From positions 878,001-942,000 of the forward strand of contig NW_027506873.1 in assembly GCF_052324685.1 (NCBI RefSeq): a DNA stretch of 64,000 nucleotides, read 5' to 3'. Both the position numbers and the translations under genes were made by a program. Positions within the stretch are counted from its first letter, which is position 1, and every line of letters starts with the position of its first letter. The notes beneath the pieces are model-generated. The model was not told the origin of the DNA. It did no database searches and saw nothing but the letters and a program-made list of their open reading frames with translations. This document shows, in pieces, positions 12,267 to 23,544 of the stretch. The DNA comes from Brachyhypopomus gauderio. Its lineage: Eukaryota > Chordata > Actinopteri > Gymnotiformes > Hypopomidae.

Positions 12267-12563
12267 TGTCACGTTGTGGGGGGGGCCCCTACCGGTCGCC
12301 CCCGGTTACAGCGGCAGCGGTCCTGTTTTTGGTCACGTGATGTTCGTCCCTCAGGTGGGCGGGACCCGTGATCCGTCTCACCTGAGGGTCGTTTGTTCGT
12401 CTATATACGTCTTGTCTTTGTACCAGTTGACTGCTGGTTATTATTTCCTTCATTTGGAACAATGCACGGGTTTTTGGTTTGCACACTTTCTATTAAACCA
12501 TCCTCTTTCCCTGAGACTTGGCGTGATCGCTTCCTTTTTGAGTTGCTCACCCTGCCCGTCACA
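12267..12563 (+). mobile_element. Solo LTR inside the L1, 5-bp target duplication GTTAT
   Basis: The 297-bp element begins TGTCACGTTGTG and ends GCCCGTCACA. GTTAT occurs immediately before (12,262-12,266) and after (12,564-12,568). A TATATA box at about 12,401 and a TTAAA-type polyadenylation context at about 12,493 favour plus orientation. It is GC-rich with no internal coding region, so it is a solo LTR left by recombination, probably of a gypsy-type element. It sits just upstream of L1 ORF2. Confidence 0.85.
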
Positions 12564-13025
12564 GTTATTTGCCATATTTTATCAGATGAGAAACAAAACA
12601 GGAAAGTCACCTAACCTTCCCGAACCAGAAACATAAATTATTGCTTTTGTACCACTGAGTAACATTAGGATATCTGAAATTCTGACATAAACCAACTTAA
12701 CTAAACATGTCAACAAAAACCTACCCTCTAACCCAGAGGGCAAAACCTGAACTGAAAAGTCACTCCTGCAACTGGCCGGAGGTTTTCCTCTTGTTGTAAA
12801 CATGTTCGAAATACGAACAGCAAAATTAAGGAGAAGATGAGTAAACAATAATAATACAAGTGCTAATAATAATAGAAGTGAATAGATAAGTGGAAAGAAA
12901 AAATAAATAAATAAATAAATAAAATAAAGAAAAAACCTTACTTAGGTCAGTGGGGTGTCCAAGTCGTCCACTAGGTTTTAACTTAAGACAACTACACCAA
13001 GCTAATCAGCCCCTTCGTACCCCTC

Positions 13026-13800
13026 TCAATCTCCTTCCGTCGGTGGATGTTCCATAGTTTCGATGAACTTGATAGCTTCCGATGCGACGTCAAATTTTCT
13101 GTTCCTCCCCTTCCATGTGAAGTGGAGTGTAGCAGGGAAGGCTAATTGAAACCTCACTTTCTTGTCATGCAGTAGTCGTTTCGCCGTTGTAAAAGCTTTT
13201 CTCCTCTCTGCCACACTGCTCCTCCTTTCTCCCTCGCAGCTTTTAGGACTTTATCTCTCGCCGTTGAGCGCAGAAATTTAACAATAATCAGCCGCGGAGG
13301 TCGGTTTTCGTCAGGACGGGATCCAGGAGAACGATGTGCTCTTTCAATTTCGAATTTGTTGTCAATGCGCATATGCAAGCCCTCTGACAATATCTTCTCA
13401 ATACATACTGCCAAGTTCTCTCCTTCTATTCCTTCTTTCAAGCCCAACAGTCTGACGTTATTACGACGGCTCCTGTTCTCCAGATCTTCCACACGGCCCC
13501 ACAGAGCGTCAATGCGCTTACCATGCAACTCATGGCCCGACACCAGCTGCTGCGTAGTGTCCTCCAAGTCGGAGATTCGCCCTTCCGCTTCAATTAGCCG
13601 GCTTTGCATGGCATTCACCGCATTTTTAAATTCCTCCGTAGTCTCTTTAATTGTTGACACATCGGACGCTACTGTTTGGAGCGTCGAGCTCATTTTACTC
13701 ACTTCGACAAAGATATTTTCTAAATTGGCATCCTGTACGGAGTCCAGCTTCGGACTAGACTCCGCGGAGCCAACCGCGGTTGCTCCTTTGCTTCATGTAG
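13026..13800 (-). pseudogene. L1 ORF1 relic (coiled-coil RNA-binding protein)
   Basis: The 13,154-13,702 frame holds a heptad-rich coiled coil of about 60 residues. It is followed by a segment with NRSRRNNVRLLG and the IERAHR motif typical of the L1 ORF1p RNA-recognition domain. The C-terminal domain continues in another frame at 13,026-13,214, so there is a frameshift near 13,200. The frame stays open upstream of 13,702 to about 13,800, so the true start is uncertain. In L1 elements this protein coats the element RNA as trimers (family knowledge). Confidence 0.85.
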
Positions 13801-13996
13801 GCTTAAAATATTTCGAAGATGTAGAAACCTTTCGAGCCGCAGTGATGTTAGTACTCAAGCTCTAAGCAAATCGATGTGTAAAAGTTGGAGAAGTGGACGG
13901 ATTAATCCGGATTAGGTTAATGGGGCTTAGGACCGCTTCTACTAAGCAGCCATCTTCCTTGTCGCACCCACGTGACTCCCCGGGAGAATTAATTTT

Positions 13997-14425
13997 AAAC
14001 CGGAGCATTTATTTCTGGGCTATTGAAAAAAGGTCAGAGCTATCTGCCAAATTTGGCCCGCAGAAAAATATAGTTGATTAGCCCTGGTGTAGACTGTATA
14101 TTCTGATGGAAACTAGCTAAGCTTTTGATTTCAAGAACGTTGCACATTCTGTCGTATATCAAATACATGTTACACACATGACTGCATGGGAGACTGATTA
14201 GTAAGAAATTGGACGGGAATCAAATTTGTACAGCAATATTGTTTGACTGTATTGTTTGCACTACAATTTGTTGACAAAAACAAATCTGTTTGAAATTCAG
14301 AAAAGACTGCAAAATGAGAAACTTATTCAAAACAACCTGAGCACATATAGTCTCCTTTTGCTGTGTGAAAATGGAACCTCTGCCCCCCCCCCCCCTATGA
14401 GCTAGTCTTGATATCCTATATGGTA
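13997..14425. other. Non-coding stretch, no feature recognised
   Basis: AT-rich single-copy-looking sequence lies between the L1 target duplication and the first Harbinger-like MITE. It contains a C-homopolymer at about 14,384-14,393. I see no coding potential. Confidence 0.5.
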
Positions 14426-14428
14426 TAA

Positions 14429-14985
14429 GGGCGTACTCACACTAGGCACGGTTTGCTGGTTCCGTGCTGGGGCCCAGTTATCCCCCCTCCCCACTCCCCC
14501 TCTGCACTCACATTGGCTTCATCAAGCCGGCCCGAGCACGCTTACGTCATCACAACGACACTTTATTTGGAGAAAAGCGCGCTCGCACAAAACTATGGAG
14601 TTCCTAATTCTCTTTTTATTGTACTTTTGGAGTCGTTTTGGGAGTGCAGAAACACGGTGCAAGCACAGATTTATCGATCATTTGTCATTTGCCGCCATGA
14701 CTGTTTAACGTGAGCGTCGCATCACTGACGTCATGTTTGAGTTTCGGCAAAATGAACCAATCAGGCACCAAGCGGGCCCGGGCACAGATAGCACTCACAT
14801 TAGAAGCGAACCATGCCCGAGTCCATGCAAATCGTGCCCTGGCCGACCTCTTCAAGCCGGCCCGGGCACGGTTAACTGGGCCAGCCCCGGGCACGGTTCG
14901 GAGCGAACACACTAGTCAAACGAACCGTCCTTCGGCAGGGAACCGTGCCCGGGCCCGGATCACAAACCCTAGTGTGAGTACGCCC
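14429..14985. mobile_element. Harbinger-like MITE, copy 1 (557 bp)
   Basis: The terminal inverted repeats start GGGCGTACTCACACTAGG and end CCTAGTGTGAGTACGCCC. The flanks are TAA on the left and TTA on the right; the second copy at 22,279 has TTA on both sides. A 3-bp TWA target and terminal GGG fit PIF/Harbinger non-autonomous elements (family knowledge). The interior is rich in GCCCGGGCACGG-type words, repeated in both orientations near the ends. No transposase is encoded. Confidence 0.8.
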
Positions 14986-16167
14986 TTAGAATGCAAATAT
15001 GCAAAAAAAAATTTTTTTTGAAAACATGTCAGAATTTGTCAATGTGCAGCATTACAGCAGAGAGCACCTTTCTGAATTACAGTACATACATGTTTTCTCT
15101 GTGAAATGTTTGAACGATTCAATCAATCAATCAAATTTTATTTATATAGCGCTTTTTACAACAGTTGTTGTCACAAAGCAGCTTTACAAGTGCCGAGTCC
15201 TAGCCCCTAGTGAGCAAGCCAAGGGCGACAGTGCCAAGGAAAAACTCCCTAGTTTTTTTGCATGAGGAAGAAACCTTGAGAGGAACCAAGACTCAGGGGG
15301 GCAACCCATCCTCCTCTGTAAATGTAAATGTGCCATATTTGTCAATTGTGATTTTTACACCGCAATCTACAATTTACAAGTACTACAATTTGTCCTCCGC
15401 TTTTAACCCATCTGTGCAGTTAGAACACACACACATACACTAGTGATTACTAGGGGGCTGTGGATCACACGTGCCCAGAGCGGTGGGCAGCCCTAGCCCG
15501 GCGCCCGGGGAGCAGTTGGGGTTAGGTGCCTTGCTCAAGGGCACCTCAGTCATGGCCTCAGTTCTGGGAATTGAACCCACGACCCTCCGGTCACAAGACT
15601 AGTTCCCTACCACTAGGCCATGACTGCCCTCTGGCCGACACCAGTCACCATGACAACAACAACAATTTAGACAGAAAGAAATAAAGAAAAGGAAAAGATG
15701 TAGTAAGTAGATTGAAGACACAGTTGTTCTACCAATATTCTGCTGTACCCAACGACCAGCTTCAGCCATTGTGAGACCATGACTTACATGTAAAACATGG
15801 TCCACAATTGTTGTCCTTACTGTATTTCACTGTTTTGTCCCCTCAGCCTTACATCACACAGTCTTACCCCTCTACACCACACAGTCTTACTTCTCTTATT
15901 GGCTGTTCACCCTATACATGGCCTTGTCTTTCCATATGAGACTTCGTGATACTGCAGTGTTTAGCATCTATAAATGTTTGCCAATTACAGTAAAGGTTCA
16001 TGAGACACACCTCTGACCTATGGTTGAAACCATTGGTTGATCTAAAGCTTCACAAATTCCCTTTCTTACTGTAACTGAATGTTCACTTGCAAACAATTTA
16101 ATCAAATTAGGATAAATTACCAAAATTTAACAAAAAAATAAACAAAATAAATAATTGTAAAATTATG
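14986..16167. repeat. Composite of dispersed fish repeats
   Basis: At about 15,118-15,310 there is a (TCAA)n-headed repeat whose body reads TTTATTTATATAGCGC and CACAAAGCAGCTTTACAAG. A second dispersed repeat follows to about 15,640, with CACGACCCTCCGGTCACAAG and CCACTAGGCCATGACTGC. Both families recur near 61,350-61,970. They are non-coding, and no host gene is seen between the two transposons. Confidence 0.65.
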
Positions 16168-16175
16168 CCTTAGAG

Positions 16176-16487
16176 CAGGGGTCACCAACGTGGTGCCCGC
16201 GGGCACCATGTCACCCGCGAGGACGTTATGAGTCGCCCGCGGGCTTGTTTTAAAAACAGCTCACTATATTGCCATACACTAAAGCGCTGCATCGTTTATG
16301 TTTTCGCTGCTATTAGCGATTGTCCGCGGTTGCTAGTGGTCCCGCTTAGCAATTGTCATGCGCACATGAACCCAATAACCGCAACCGTTCCCCCCCCCCC
16401 GGCTCAACAACTTTCTTTCTGGTAGCCCTCTGCAATAATTGGTATCCAAGAAGTAGCTCCCAACTTCAAAAAGGTTGGTGACCCCTG
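16176..16487. mobile_element. hAT-type MITE (312 bp)
   Basis: The ends are CAGGGGTCACCAACGTGG on the left and AAGGTTGGTGACCCCTG on the right, which are inverted repeats. The 8-bp flanks are CCTTAGAG (16,168-16,175) and TCTTAGAG (16,488-16,495), a target duplication with one mismatch. The 8-bp duplication and CAG...CTG termini are diagnostic of hAT elements. The element is non-autonomous. Confidence 0.88.
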
Positions 16488-16499
16488 TCTTAGAGATTA

Positions 16500-17650
16500 T
16501 GACAACATGTTCAGCACTTTTGCATATAATGATCTTGGCGATGACCTAAGACTAAATGTTTTGGAGGGTAAGACAATTCAACAGACAATCCATACAACAC
16601 ATTTTGATAAACATGTCAAAAGCAACTGATAATGTAAAAAAAACAACAGACAACTGTCCTTGCAGTATGTACAAAAGCATTTGCAAAATATTAAACACAA
16701 TGAGAAATGCAATTATGATGTGCACAAGTGACAAGGAGATGTGGAGACTGAATGAACAGATTCTGATTTTATTTGACTGATTTTATTTGACAAAAAGCTA
16801 TATATAACGAAAACATTTCTTGTAACAACTAATGCTTAGCAGCATCCTTGGGCACCCCCATGCAGTTAGAATGGTACATTCAACTATGATGTTCATAGTC
16901 GACTAGGGTCCTCCAATCGAATAGTCGAATCAACGTCTATGGCAGGTCTCCCCTAGTTTTATGTACCCTATGTACCCTGAGGCTCTAGACATGGTTTTAT
17001 ATCCAGTTCAGCCGCATGGTTAAGCACCCTGTGCAGTCTTGTATATACCCAGCACAGCCTCGTGCTCATGCTGCATGTCAACAGCCAAGTTCCAGCCGAA
17101 AAAGCAAGGAAGGCCGCAGACTTGACAAATTCACCTCATTAATTCAGAGAATCTGACTGGGAGAAGTCAAGAAGTTGAATCCCTGACTGCACTCCAACAA
17201 CACAGATGTAAGGTTGCTAATGACCACTGTACCCTAGGCAACACAGAAGGAAAAAAAACAGAAGCAGAATTTTTCAGGGTCTTATTTTTATTCCTGCTAA
17301 AAAGCAGGTGAAACAGACTGACATGTTGCGGTAAATAGAACGTCAGTCTTGCTGGTTAATTAGAGCACTCCCTCAAGCATCCTGGGCATGTTGTAGCCCA
17401 TTAGCTGGGTGTTCCTGTTGGTGGTATGGAAGACGCCCAGCAGTAGGGTGATAGCCACACCCAGAGTTGGTGGATGTTGAACTGCACAAGGGCCTCATCT
17501 GAGACGTGTTCTTTGGCCTGGGTAGTTCTTGAGCTGGTGAAAACTTTCTTTAATATTTGTCACATCAACCCATGCATTTGTCCTGTTTTGTTTCATGACT
17601 AATCATGTGATCATAATAAAGTTTGATAATATCACTTTAAATACCTTTAA
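16500..17650. other. Non-coding stretch, no feature recognised
   Basis: No coding sequence is supported. Short words such as CATAGTCGACTAGGG (about 16,893) resemble decayed repeat pieces also seen near 1,853, but no complete element can be delimited. Confidence 0.45.
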
Positions 17651-17652
17651 AA

Positions 17653-17653
17653 T

Positions 17654-17727
<74 letters not shown>
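17653..17727. repeat. (GT)n microsatellite
   Basis: About 37 uninterrupted GT units. This is likely to be polymorphic. Confidence 0.97.
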
Positions 17728-17729
<2 letters not shown>

Positions 17730-17809
17730 CTGAGTGAAGAGTACTAGTGAGGACAGCAAGTCTTTCCTCATTAAGTGAAGAGCTCTCTCTTCACATTTGA
17801 ACTTGCACT

Positions 17810-18447
17810 TGTTACGACTCTGTCTAATTGCATGCCTTGGAGTTGTTTTGTTGCAGGTTAATAAGGAGTGTTCTTGGATTGGCTACCCCTAGGGGGGGGA
17901 CCATCTATAAAGAGGATCCAAGATGGCCCAAGAAGAAGAGAGAGAGGTGGGGCTTTGTTTTGGACTTGTTGCTTGTTGGTGGTTCTGGCTTTCCGAAGTG
18001 GACCTGATTGTTGTCCCTGATTGTTATCTTGCTGTGTGCTCTACTGTGGGTGAGATACAAGATATAGGTTGTATTGGTTGATCATTTTTATGTTAGTGGA
18101 AAATTGTGGTGGAGTCTTTGTATTGGATGTTCATTTGTTGGAGGTTTGTTTGTTTTTTTGTCTCTTGTTTGTTTTACATACACATATATGTCAGTAGTAA
18201 GCTGCTTTGTTTCTTAAGTTGAATCATCCTCATTATTATTATTATTATTATTATTATCGTCTTGTCTATTTTCTGTTGTGTTATGCACGGATGTGACCCA
18301 TTAAAACGCGCAAAGACAATGACTTGATGCTGGTTATTGAGTTTAAGTATATCTAAGCACACAAGAATGTACTCGGGAAGCCAGAAATACCCCCAACGCC
18401 GTTAGTTTTATATGATGTTGCGGTCTGTCCTAGACCAGCTCGTAACA
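17810..18447 (+). mobile_element. Solo LTR (638 bp), inverted termini TGTTACGA/TCGTAACA-type, 4-bp duplication CACT
   Basis: The left end is TGTTACGACTCTGTC and the right end is GACCAGCTCGTAACA, so the terminal eight bases are near-perfect inverted repeats. CACT flanks both sides (17,806-17,809 and 18,448-18,451). A CTATAAAG box lies at about 17,905 and a polyadenylation-like ATTAAA at about 18,300, which favours plus orientation. A (TTA)n microsatellite lies inside at about 18,233-18,257. Retroviral-type LTRs duplicate 4-6 bp; no internal region is present, so the copy is a solo LTR. Confidence 0.75.
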
Positions 18448-18451
18448 CACT

Positions 18452-19200
18452 GCTGTCAAATGCTTCAAATTTCCCAACAATTATAACCAGGAGTGTCGAA
18501 CAGTCAGCACTCGTGTTCAGTAGCTATCTCTAAAACTGTGTTTGAGCTGTCCTCCTACACAGATCATCATGTCATCCATGGTCCTGCCAGGTTTAGAAGT
18601 GGGGCACAAGGTTGGAGTGGCACTTTCCTTTATTAGCAGTGTTTGTAGGAGTATGATGGGCTAACGGTTAGCAGTTCATCACGACTGCAGTCAGTGGCAT
18701 GGTGTGGTACTCTGGGATTTTCAAAAAAGGCATTGGCATGTCTCAGGAAGGAAAAATGATAAATCCATAACAAGAAAACAAATAGTGATAGCTTGCCATT
18801 TTAAGAACACTGCTCAGACGCACAATCATTAGCAGAGTGTTAACTGCAGACTGATTGAGTTTGTGGTGCAGCTGTGCTAGAGTCATGAGCCATGCATGAT
18901 TGTTTCTCATAATTTTCTTTGAAGCTACTGACATTAAAAGATTAAAAGACCTCATCTTCATAAACATTGGGTGAACTATAATAAAACAAATGTTACTGGA
19001 AGTAAAATGGATCAAAAACTAGGCTGCCAGGTGTCATCCTGCCGTTAGCATGAGCAAACCAGCTAGCTATTAACATGGCGGCCCAAAGTGTATATGTAAG
19101 GCTTAACAAGTTTCATACCAAAGTTTTCATACCAGTAGGCTACTGCTCTCTGTACTACGGAGCCCTGGAGGGGTTACTAGGGAGAAATCTACGGAGGCCC
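18452..19200. other. Non-coding stretch, no feature recognised
   Basis: I see no conserved coding sequence, RNA gene or clear repeat here. Confidence 0.45.
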
Positions 19201-19204
19201 GGAG

Positions 19205-19340
19205 AAAGCAAAATCCGTGCATATGGTTTATAAATCCGTACATACAGTTTATAAATCCGTGCGTACGGTTTAGTAATCCGTGGGTACGGTTTATAAATCC
19301 GTACGTACGGTTTAGTAATCCGTGCGTACGGATTTTGCTC
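19205..19340. repeat. Short tandem array of a ~21-bp unit
   Basis: Six or seven imperfect units of the type TTTATAAATCCGTGCGTACGG. The flanking sequence at 19,390-19,440 (GAGAGCGTGTGAAAACGG) recurs in reverse near 41,690-41,740, so the array probably lies inside an old dispersed repeat. Confidence 0.75.
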
Positions 19341-19768
19341 TTCAAATTTTTTTTTTGCCAGTGACCCCTCCGGGGCTCCGTAGAAGTGTGGCGTGAGAGC
19401 GTGTGAAAACGGTCAAATGCGTGTGTTGGCAACCCTGGTGCATGCATTCCAGAGACATACGGAGAATACATGCAGATCATTCAAAATATGTTTGTTGAAA
19501 TTTATGTACTTTATTCTTATATTTTTCAATAAAAATATTTTTATATTCATTGCAGTTAGTTTCTGTTAGAACAATTCCAAAGAACTGTTTGTAATGAAAA
19601 CACTGCTATGGTACTATAGTGGTGCTATGGTCAGTCTCGTGTCTCCCGAATACCATGGGTGGCAGAACACCGTTCTCTTACTCATGCAAAAGTGCAAATA
19701 CTCTGGTAAATAAATAAGAAATTAATGTTTAATGGCTGAGATGATTTATTTGGTGTGTTGTGGGTGTT

Positions 19769-21327
19769 GTTTGGGGAGGAGAGTGTCTTAGGAAGGTGGA
19801 AGGAGTATTTTGAGAAACTGTTGATTCAAGAGAATGAAAGGAAAAGAAGGTTAGAAGAGGTAGAGGTTGTGAATCAGGAAGTGCCCCAGGTGAGCAAGGA
19901 GGAAGTAAGGGCTGCAATTCAGAGAATGAAGTGTGGTAAGGCAGTTGGACCGGATGATATTCCAGTGGAGGCATGGAAATGTTTGGGAAAGACAGCAGTG
20001 GAGTTTTTGACTGGGTTATTTAACAGAATCTTGGAAGGTCAGAAAATACCTGAGGAGTGGAGACGAAGCATAATGGTGCCAATTTTCAAGAATAAGGGCG
20101 ATGTTCAGAGCTGTAGTAATTACAGGGGATTAAAGTTGATCAGTCACAGCCTGAAAATCTGGGAAAGAGTAGTGGAAGCTAGGCTTAGAGGAGAGGTAGA
20201 GATCTGTGAGCAACTGTATGGTTTCATGCCAGCTAAGTGCACCACAGATGCTATGTTTGCTTTGAGAGTGTTAATGGAGAAGTATAGGGAAGGACAGAAG
20301 GAGTTACATTGTGTGTTTGTTGACTTAGAGAAAGCTTATGATTACCGAGACAGGAGCTGTAGTATTGTATGAGGAAGTCAGGAGTAGCAGAAAAGTATGT
20401 GAGCGTGGTGCAGGATATGTATGAGAACAGTGTGACAGCAGTGAGATGTGCAGTAGGAATGACAGACGGGTTTAAAGTGGGGGTAGGACTACATCAGGGA
20501 TCAGCCCTGAGTCCCTTCATGTTCACAATTGTCATGGACAGACTGACGGACGAGGTTAGGCAGGAATCCCCTTGGACTATGATGTTTGCTGATGACATTG
20601 TGATCTGTAGTGAGAGTAAGGAGCAGGTGGAGGTAAGCTTGGAAAGATGGAGAGCAGGGGAATGAAAGTGAGCAGGAGTAAAACTGAGTACATGTGTGTG
20701 AATGAGAGGGCAGATGGTGGACAGGTCCAGTTACAAGGAGTTGATTTGGTGAAGGTTGACGAGTTTACCTATTTAGGGTCGAGTGTACAGAGTAATGGAG
20801 GAAGTGAAAGGGAGGTAAAGAAGAGAGTGCAGGCAGGGTGGGGTGGATGGCATAAAGTGTCTGGGGTGATCTGTGATAGAAGGGTGTCGGCTAGAATGAA
20901 AGGAAAGATCTATAGGACAGTAGTGAGACCTGCTATGTTGTATGGACTGGAGACAGTGGCACTGACAAAGAGACAGGTGAGGGAGATGGAGGTGTCTGAG
21001 ATGAAGATGTTGAGATTCTCATTTGGAGTGACAAGGAAGGATAGGATCAGAAATGAGTTTATTAGAGGATCAGCACATGTAGCATGTTTTGGAGATAAAG
21101 TTAGAGAAGCGAGATTGAGATTGTTTGGATGTGTACAGAGGAGGGAGGAGAGGTATATTGGTAGGAGGGTCTTGAGTATGGAACTTCCAGGCAAGAGGAG
21201 GAGAGGTAGACCTAAGAGGAGGTTTATGGATGCAGTGGTAGAGGATATGAGAGTGGCTGGTGTTTCAGTGGAGGACACTCAGGACAGGGCCAGATGGAGG
21301 AGTTTGATCTGCTGTGGCGACCCCTAA
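19769..21327 (+). pseudogene. RTE reverse transcriptase relic
   Basis: Three overlapping open frames (19,755-20,372; 20,369-20,665; 20,647-21,327) together give an RTE reverse transcriptase: KCGKAVGPDDIPVE, then VFVDLEKAYD, a GLHQGSALSPFMF box, the catalytic FADDIV box at about 20,586, and the KTEYMC motif. The frame breaks right after the EKAYD motif near 20,345 and again near 20,650. No endonuclease domain is present because of 5' truncation. The copy is inactive. Confidence 0.9.
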
Positions 21328-21358
21328 ACGGGAATAGCCAACAGAAGAAGAAGAAGAA
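19769..21358 (+). mobile_element. RTE-type LINE, 5'-truncated, 12-bp target duplication
   Basis: The sequence GTTGTGGGTGTT occurs at 19,757-19,768 and at 21,359-21,370. Between the copies lies the reverse transcriptase half of an RTE-clade LINE. It ends in a WRSLICCGDP-like C-terminus and a short (GAA)n tail at about 21,344-21,358, as is typical of RTE elements. Confidence 0.87.
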
Positions 21359-21778
21359 GTTGTGGGTGTTTAGTTTCTTTTTAAAGAAACCCTCATGTTT
21401 GCATTTAGTCACCTTTCCCTGGTTTACATGTTTGATTAGTTTTTTTTCTTTGCCAGTGATATAATAATTTTTACAAAACATGCATTGTTTGTGAACTTGT
21501 ATAAATAAGTGTTTTTTACCAAGGAGCATAGCCCCACCCCCATGTACTACAGTACAACAGGCAATGTGCATAGTTTTTATTAATGTATTATGGAGACAGT
21601 AGTGAAAATTATTAAGTGTAGTGATTAGATCTACAACCAACATTCCTCATAAAGTACTTAATAACTTTCCAATTCTGCAGAATGTCTGTTTTATGTAGAC
21701 TAGGAATGGCAGGTTTTCCAAATCAACATATGAACTGAATCAGTTATGTTAGAATCAGGTGTTAAGAGAAGAAAAACA

Positions 21779-22278
21779 CTGAATGGGGCAGCAGACACGG
21801 TCCTCTTCATGTTCTCTTAAGCACTCTGAATGGGGCAGCAGACACAGTTCTCTTCAGCACTCTGAATGGGGCAGCAGATACAGTTCTCTTCATGTTCTCT
21901 TCAGCACTCTGAATGGGGCAGCAGATACAGTTCTCTTCATGTTCTCTTCAGCACTCTGAATGGGGCAGCAGATACAGTTCTCTTCATGTTCTCTTAAGCA
22001 CTCTGAATGGGGCAGCAGATACAGTTCTCTTCATGTTCTATTCAGCACTCTGAATGGGGCAGCAGACACGGTTCTCTTCATGTTCTATTCAGCACTCTGA
22101 ATGGGGCAGCAGACACAGTTCTCTTCATGTTCTCTTCAGCACTCTGAATGGGGCAGCAGACACGGTTCTCTTCATGATCTATTCAGCACTCTGAATGGGG
22201 CAGCAGACACAGTTCTCTTCATGTTCTCTTCAGCACTCTGAATGGGGCAGCAGACACGGTTCTCTTCATGATCTCTTA
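21779..22278. repeat. Minisatellite, ~47-bp unit, about ten copies
   Basis: Units start GCACTCTGAATGGGGCAGCA and continue with a GTTCTCTTCATG segment. Copies differ by single bases (CAGACACGG versus CAGATACAG) and some are shortened. The array runs directly into the left end of the second Harbinger-like MITE. Confidence 0.92.
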
Positions 22279-22866
22279 GGGCGTACTCACACTAGGCACG
22301 GTTTGCTCGTTCCGTGCTGGGGCCCGGTTATCCCCCCTCCCCACTCCCCCGCTGGCCTGCACTCACACTCGCTTCAGCAACCCGGCCCGAGCACGCTTAC
22401 GTCATCACAACGCCGCTTTATTTGGAAAAAAGCGCGCTCGCACAACACTATAGAGTTCACGATTCTCTTTTTATTGTATTTTTGGAGTCGTTTTGGGAGT
22501 GCAGAAACACGGTGCAAGCACAGATTTATCGATAATTTAACACAACGATTGTCTGCTAATCGCTTTGCCGCTATGACTGTTTAACGTGAGCGTCGCATCA
22601 CTGATGTCATGTTTGAGTTCCAGCGAAATGAACCAATCAGACGAGGCACCAAGCGGGCCCGGGCACGGATAGCGCTCACACTAGAAGCGAACCGTGCCCG
22701 AGTCCACATGAATCGTGCCCTGGCCCACCTCTTCAAAGCGGGCCCGAGGACGGTTAACTGATCCGGGCCCGGGCACGGTTGGAGCGCTCACACTAGCCAA
22801 ACGAACCGTGCTTCGGCAGGCAACCGTGCCCGGGCCCGGATCACAGAGCCTAGTGTGAGTACGCCC
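22279..22866. mobile_element. Harbinger-like MITE, copy 2 (588 bp), TTA target duplication
   Basis: It shares termini (GGGCGTACTCACACTAGG...CCTAGTGTGAGTACGCCC) and interior with the element at 14,429. TTA lies at 22,276-22,278 and 22,867-22,869. The right flank continues AGCACTC, which is the next minisatellite unit, so the empty site TCTTAAGCACTC can be read directly. Confidence 0.88.
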
Positions 22867-22869
22867 TTA

Positions 22870-23540
22870 AGCACTCCGTCCTGATTCTTATCCTCCTCAT
22901 TATCTGTTGTTTCAAAGTCCAGGGTAAATGCAGGCCAAGAAAGACTATTGTTGGAAAACACAACTTTCATATGATTTTTGGGCCTCTATAGTGCAAGAAG
23001 AGAGATGAGAGAGAATTAGCATGCTGGGAAATCTGTGTGCTGCCTTATCTGAGGAGTGTAGTGCTCAGGCTCTTGTGTCAGCCTTAATCATGTGCTTGCA
23101 GGGTTGTTCACTGGGCATGCCTCACGAGTCAACACGTCACACACTAAACAATTCAGGCCCTACTTTTTTGAAAAATGAATTACCCGTCTCATTCACAAAC
23201 AATAAACCTGCCAACACTGAATGAGGTTGCTTCAGGAGGAAGGTCTAACAGGTTAGGTTTATGAAGCCTAACAATTATTTAATACTCACATATCAGAAGA
23301 TTTCAGCAATAGTATGTAATACCATGTATCTTCTTGACAGGTTAGGAGTGCATACAAACCTCATTTTAATTTTAGCTCACTCCAAGCCTTCTAAAAGATT
23401 TTGTACACCTTTTGGTATTTACCTATAAATAACATTTAACTCAACTGCATGAAAACCTTTACACTCGATGAGCTGTGTACTCCTAACAAAGTGGCGGTAA
23501 ATCCATGAATGGTCACGCCTTACTGACAGGCCACAGTACG
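22870..23540. other. Non-coding stretch, no feature recognised
   Basis: After a partial minisatellite unit I see only AT-rich DNA with no coding signal. Confidence 0.45.
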
Positions 23541-23544
23541 TCAA

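Larger units (their letters stand above)
5715..13996 (-). mobile_element. L1-type LINE with perfect 16-bp target-site duplication, disrupted by two later insertions
   Basis: The sequence CGGGAGAATTAATTTT occurs at 5,715-5,730 and again, identical, at 13,981-13,996. Between the copies is a minus-strand non-LTR retrotransposon with an ORF1 coiled-coil RNA-binding protein near the right end, then APE-type endonuclease, reverse transcriptase and a C-terminal CWKC-type zinc knuckle toward the left. The left end adjoins a T-run on the plus strand, which is the poly(A) tail side. The element body is 5,731-13,980. Removing the L2 insertion (about 6,493-9,044) and the solo LTR (12,267-12,563) leaves an element of about 5.4 kb, close to full length for fish L1. 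The perfect duplication marks a recent insertion. Confidence 0.93.

Noticed and set aside
15540-15620. Possible tRNA-derived sequence (GAACCCACGACCCTCCGGTC)
   Set aside because: I could not fold a cloverleaf with A and B boxes in proper spacing; it is reported only as a dispersed repeat.
21779-22278. Regularly spaced repeats resembling a CRISPR array
   Set aside because: Units are directly tandem without unique spacers, and the context is a vertebrate genome; the same holds for all other arrays here.
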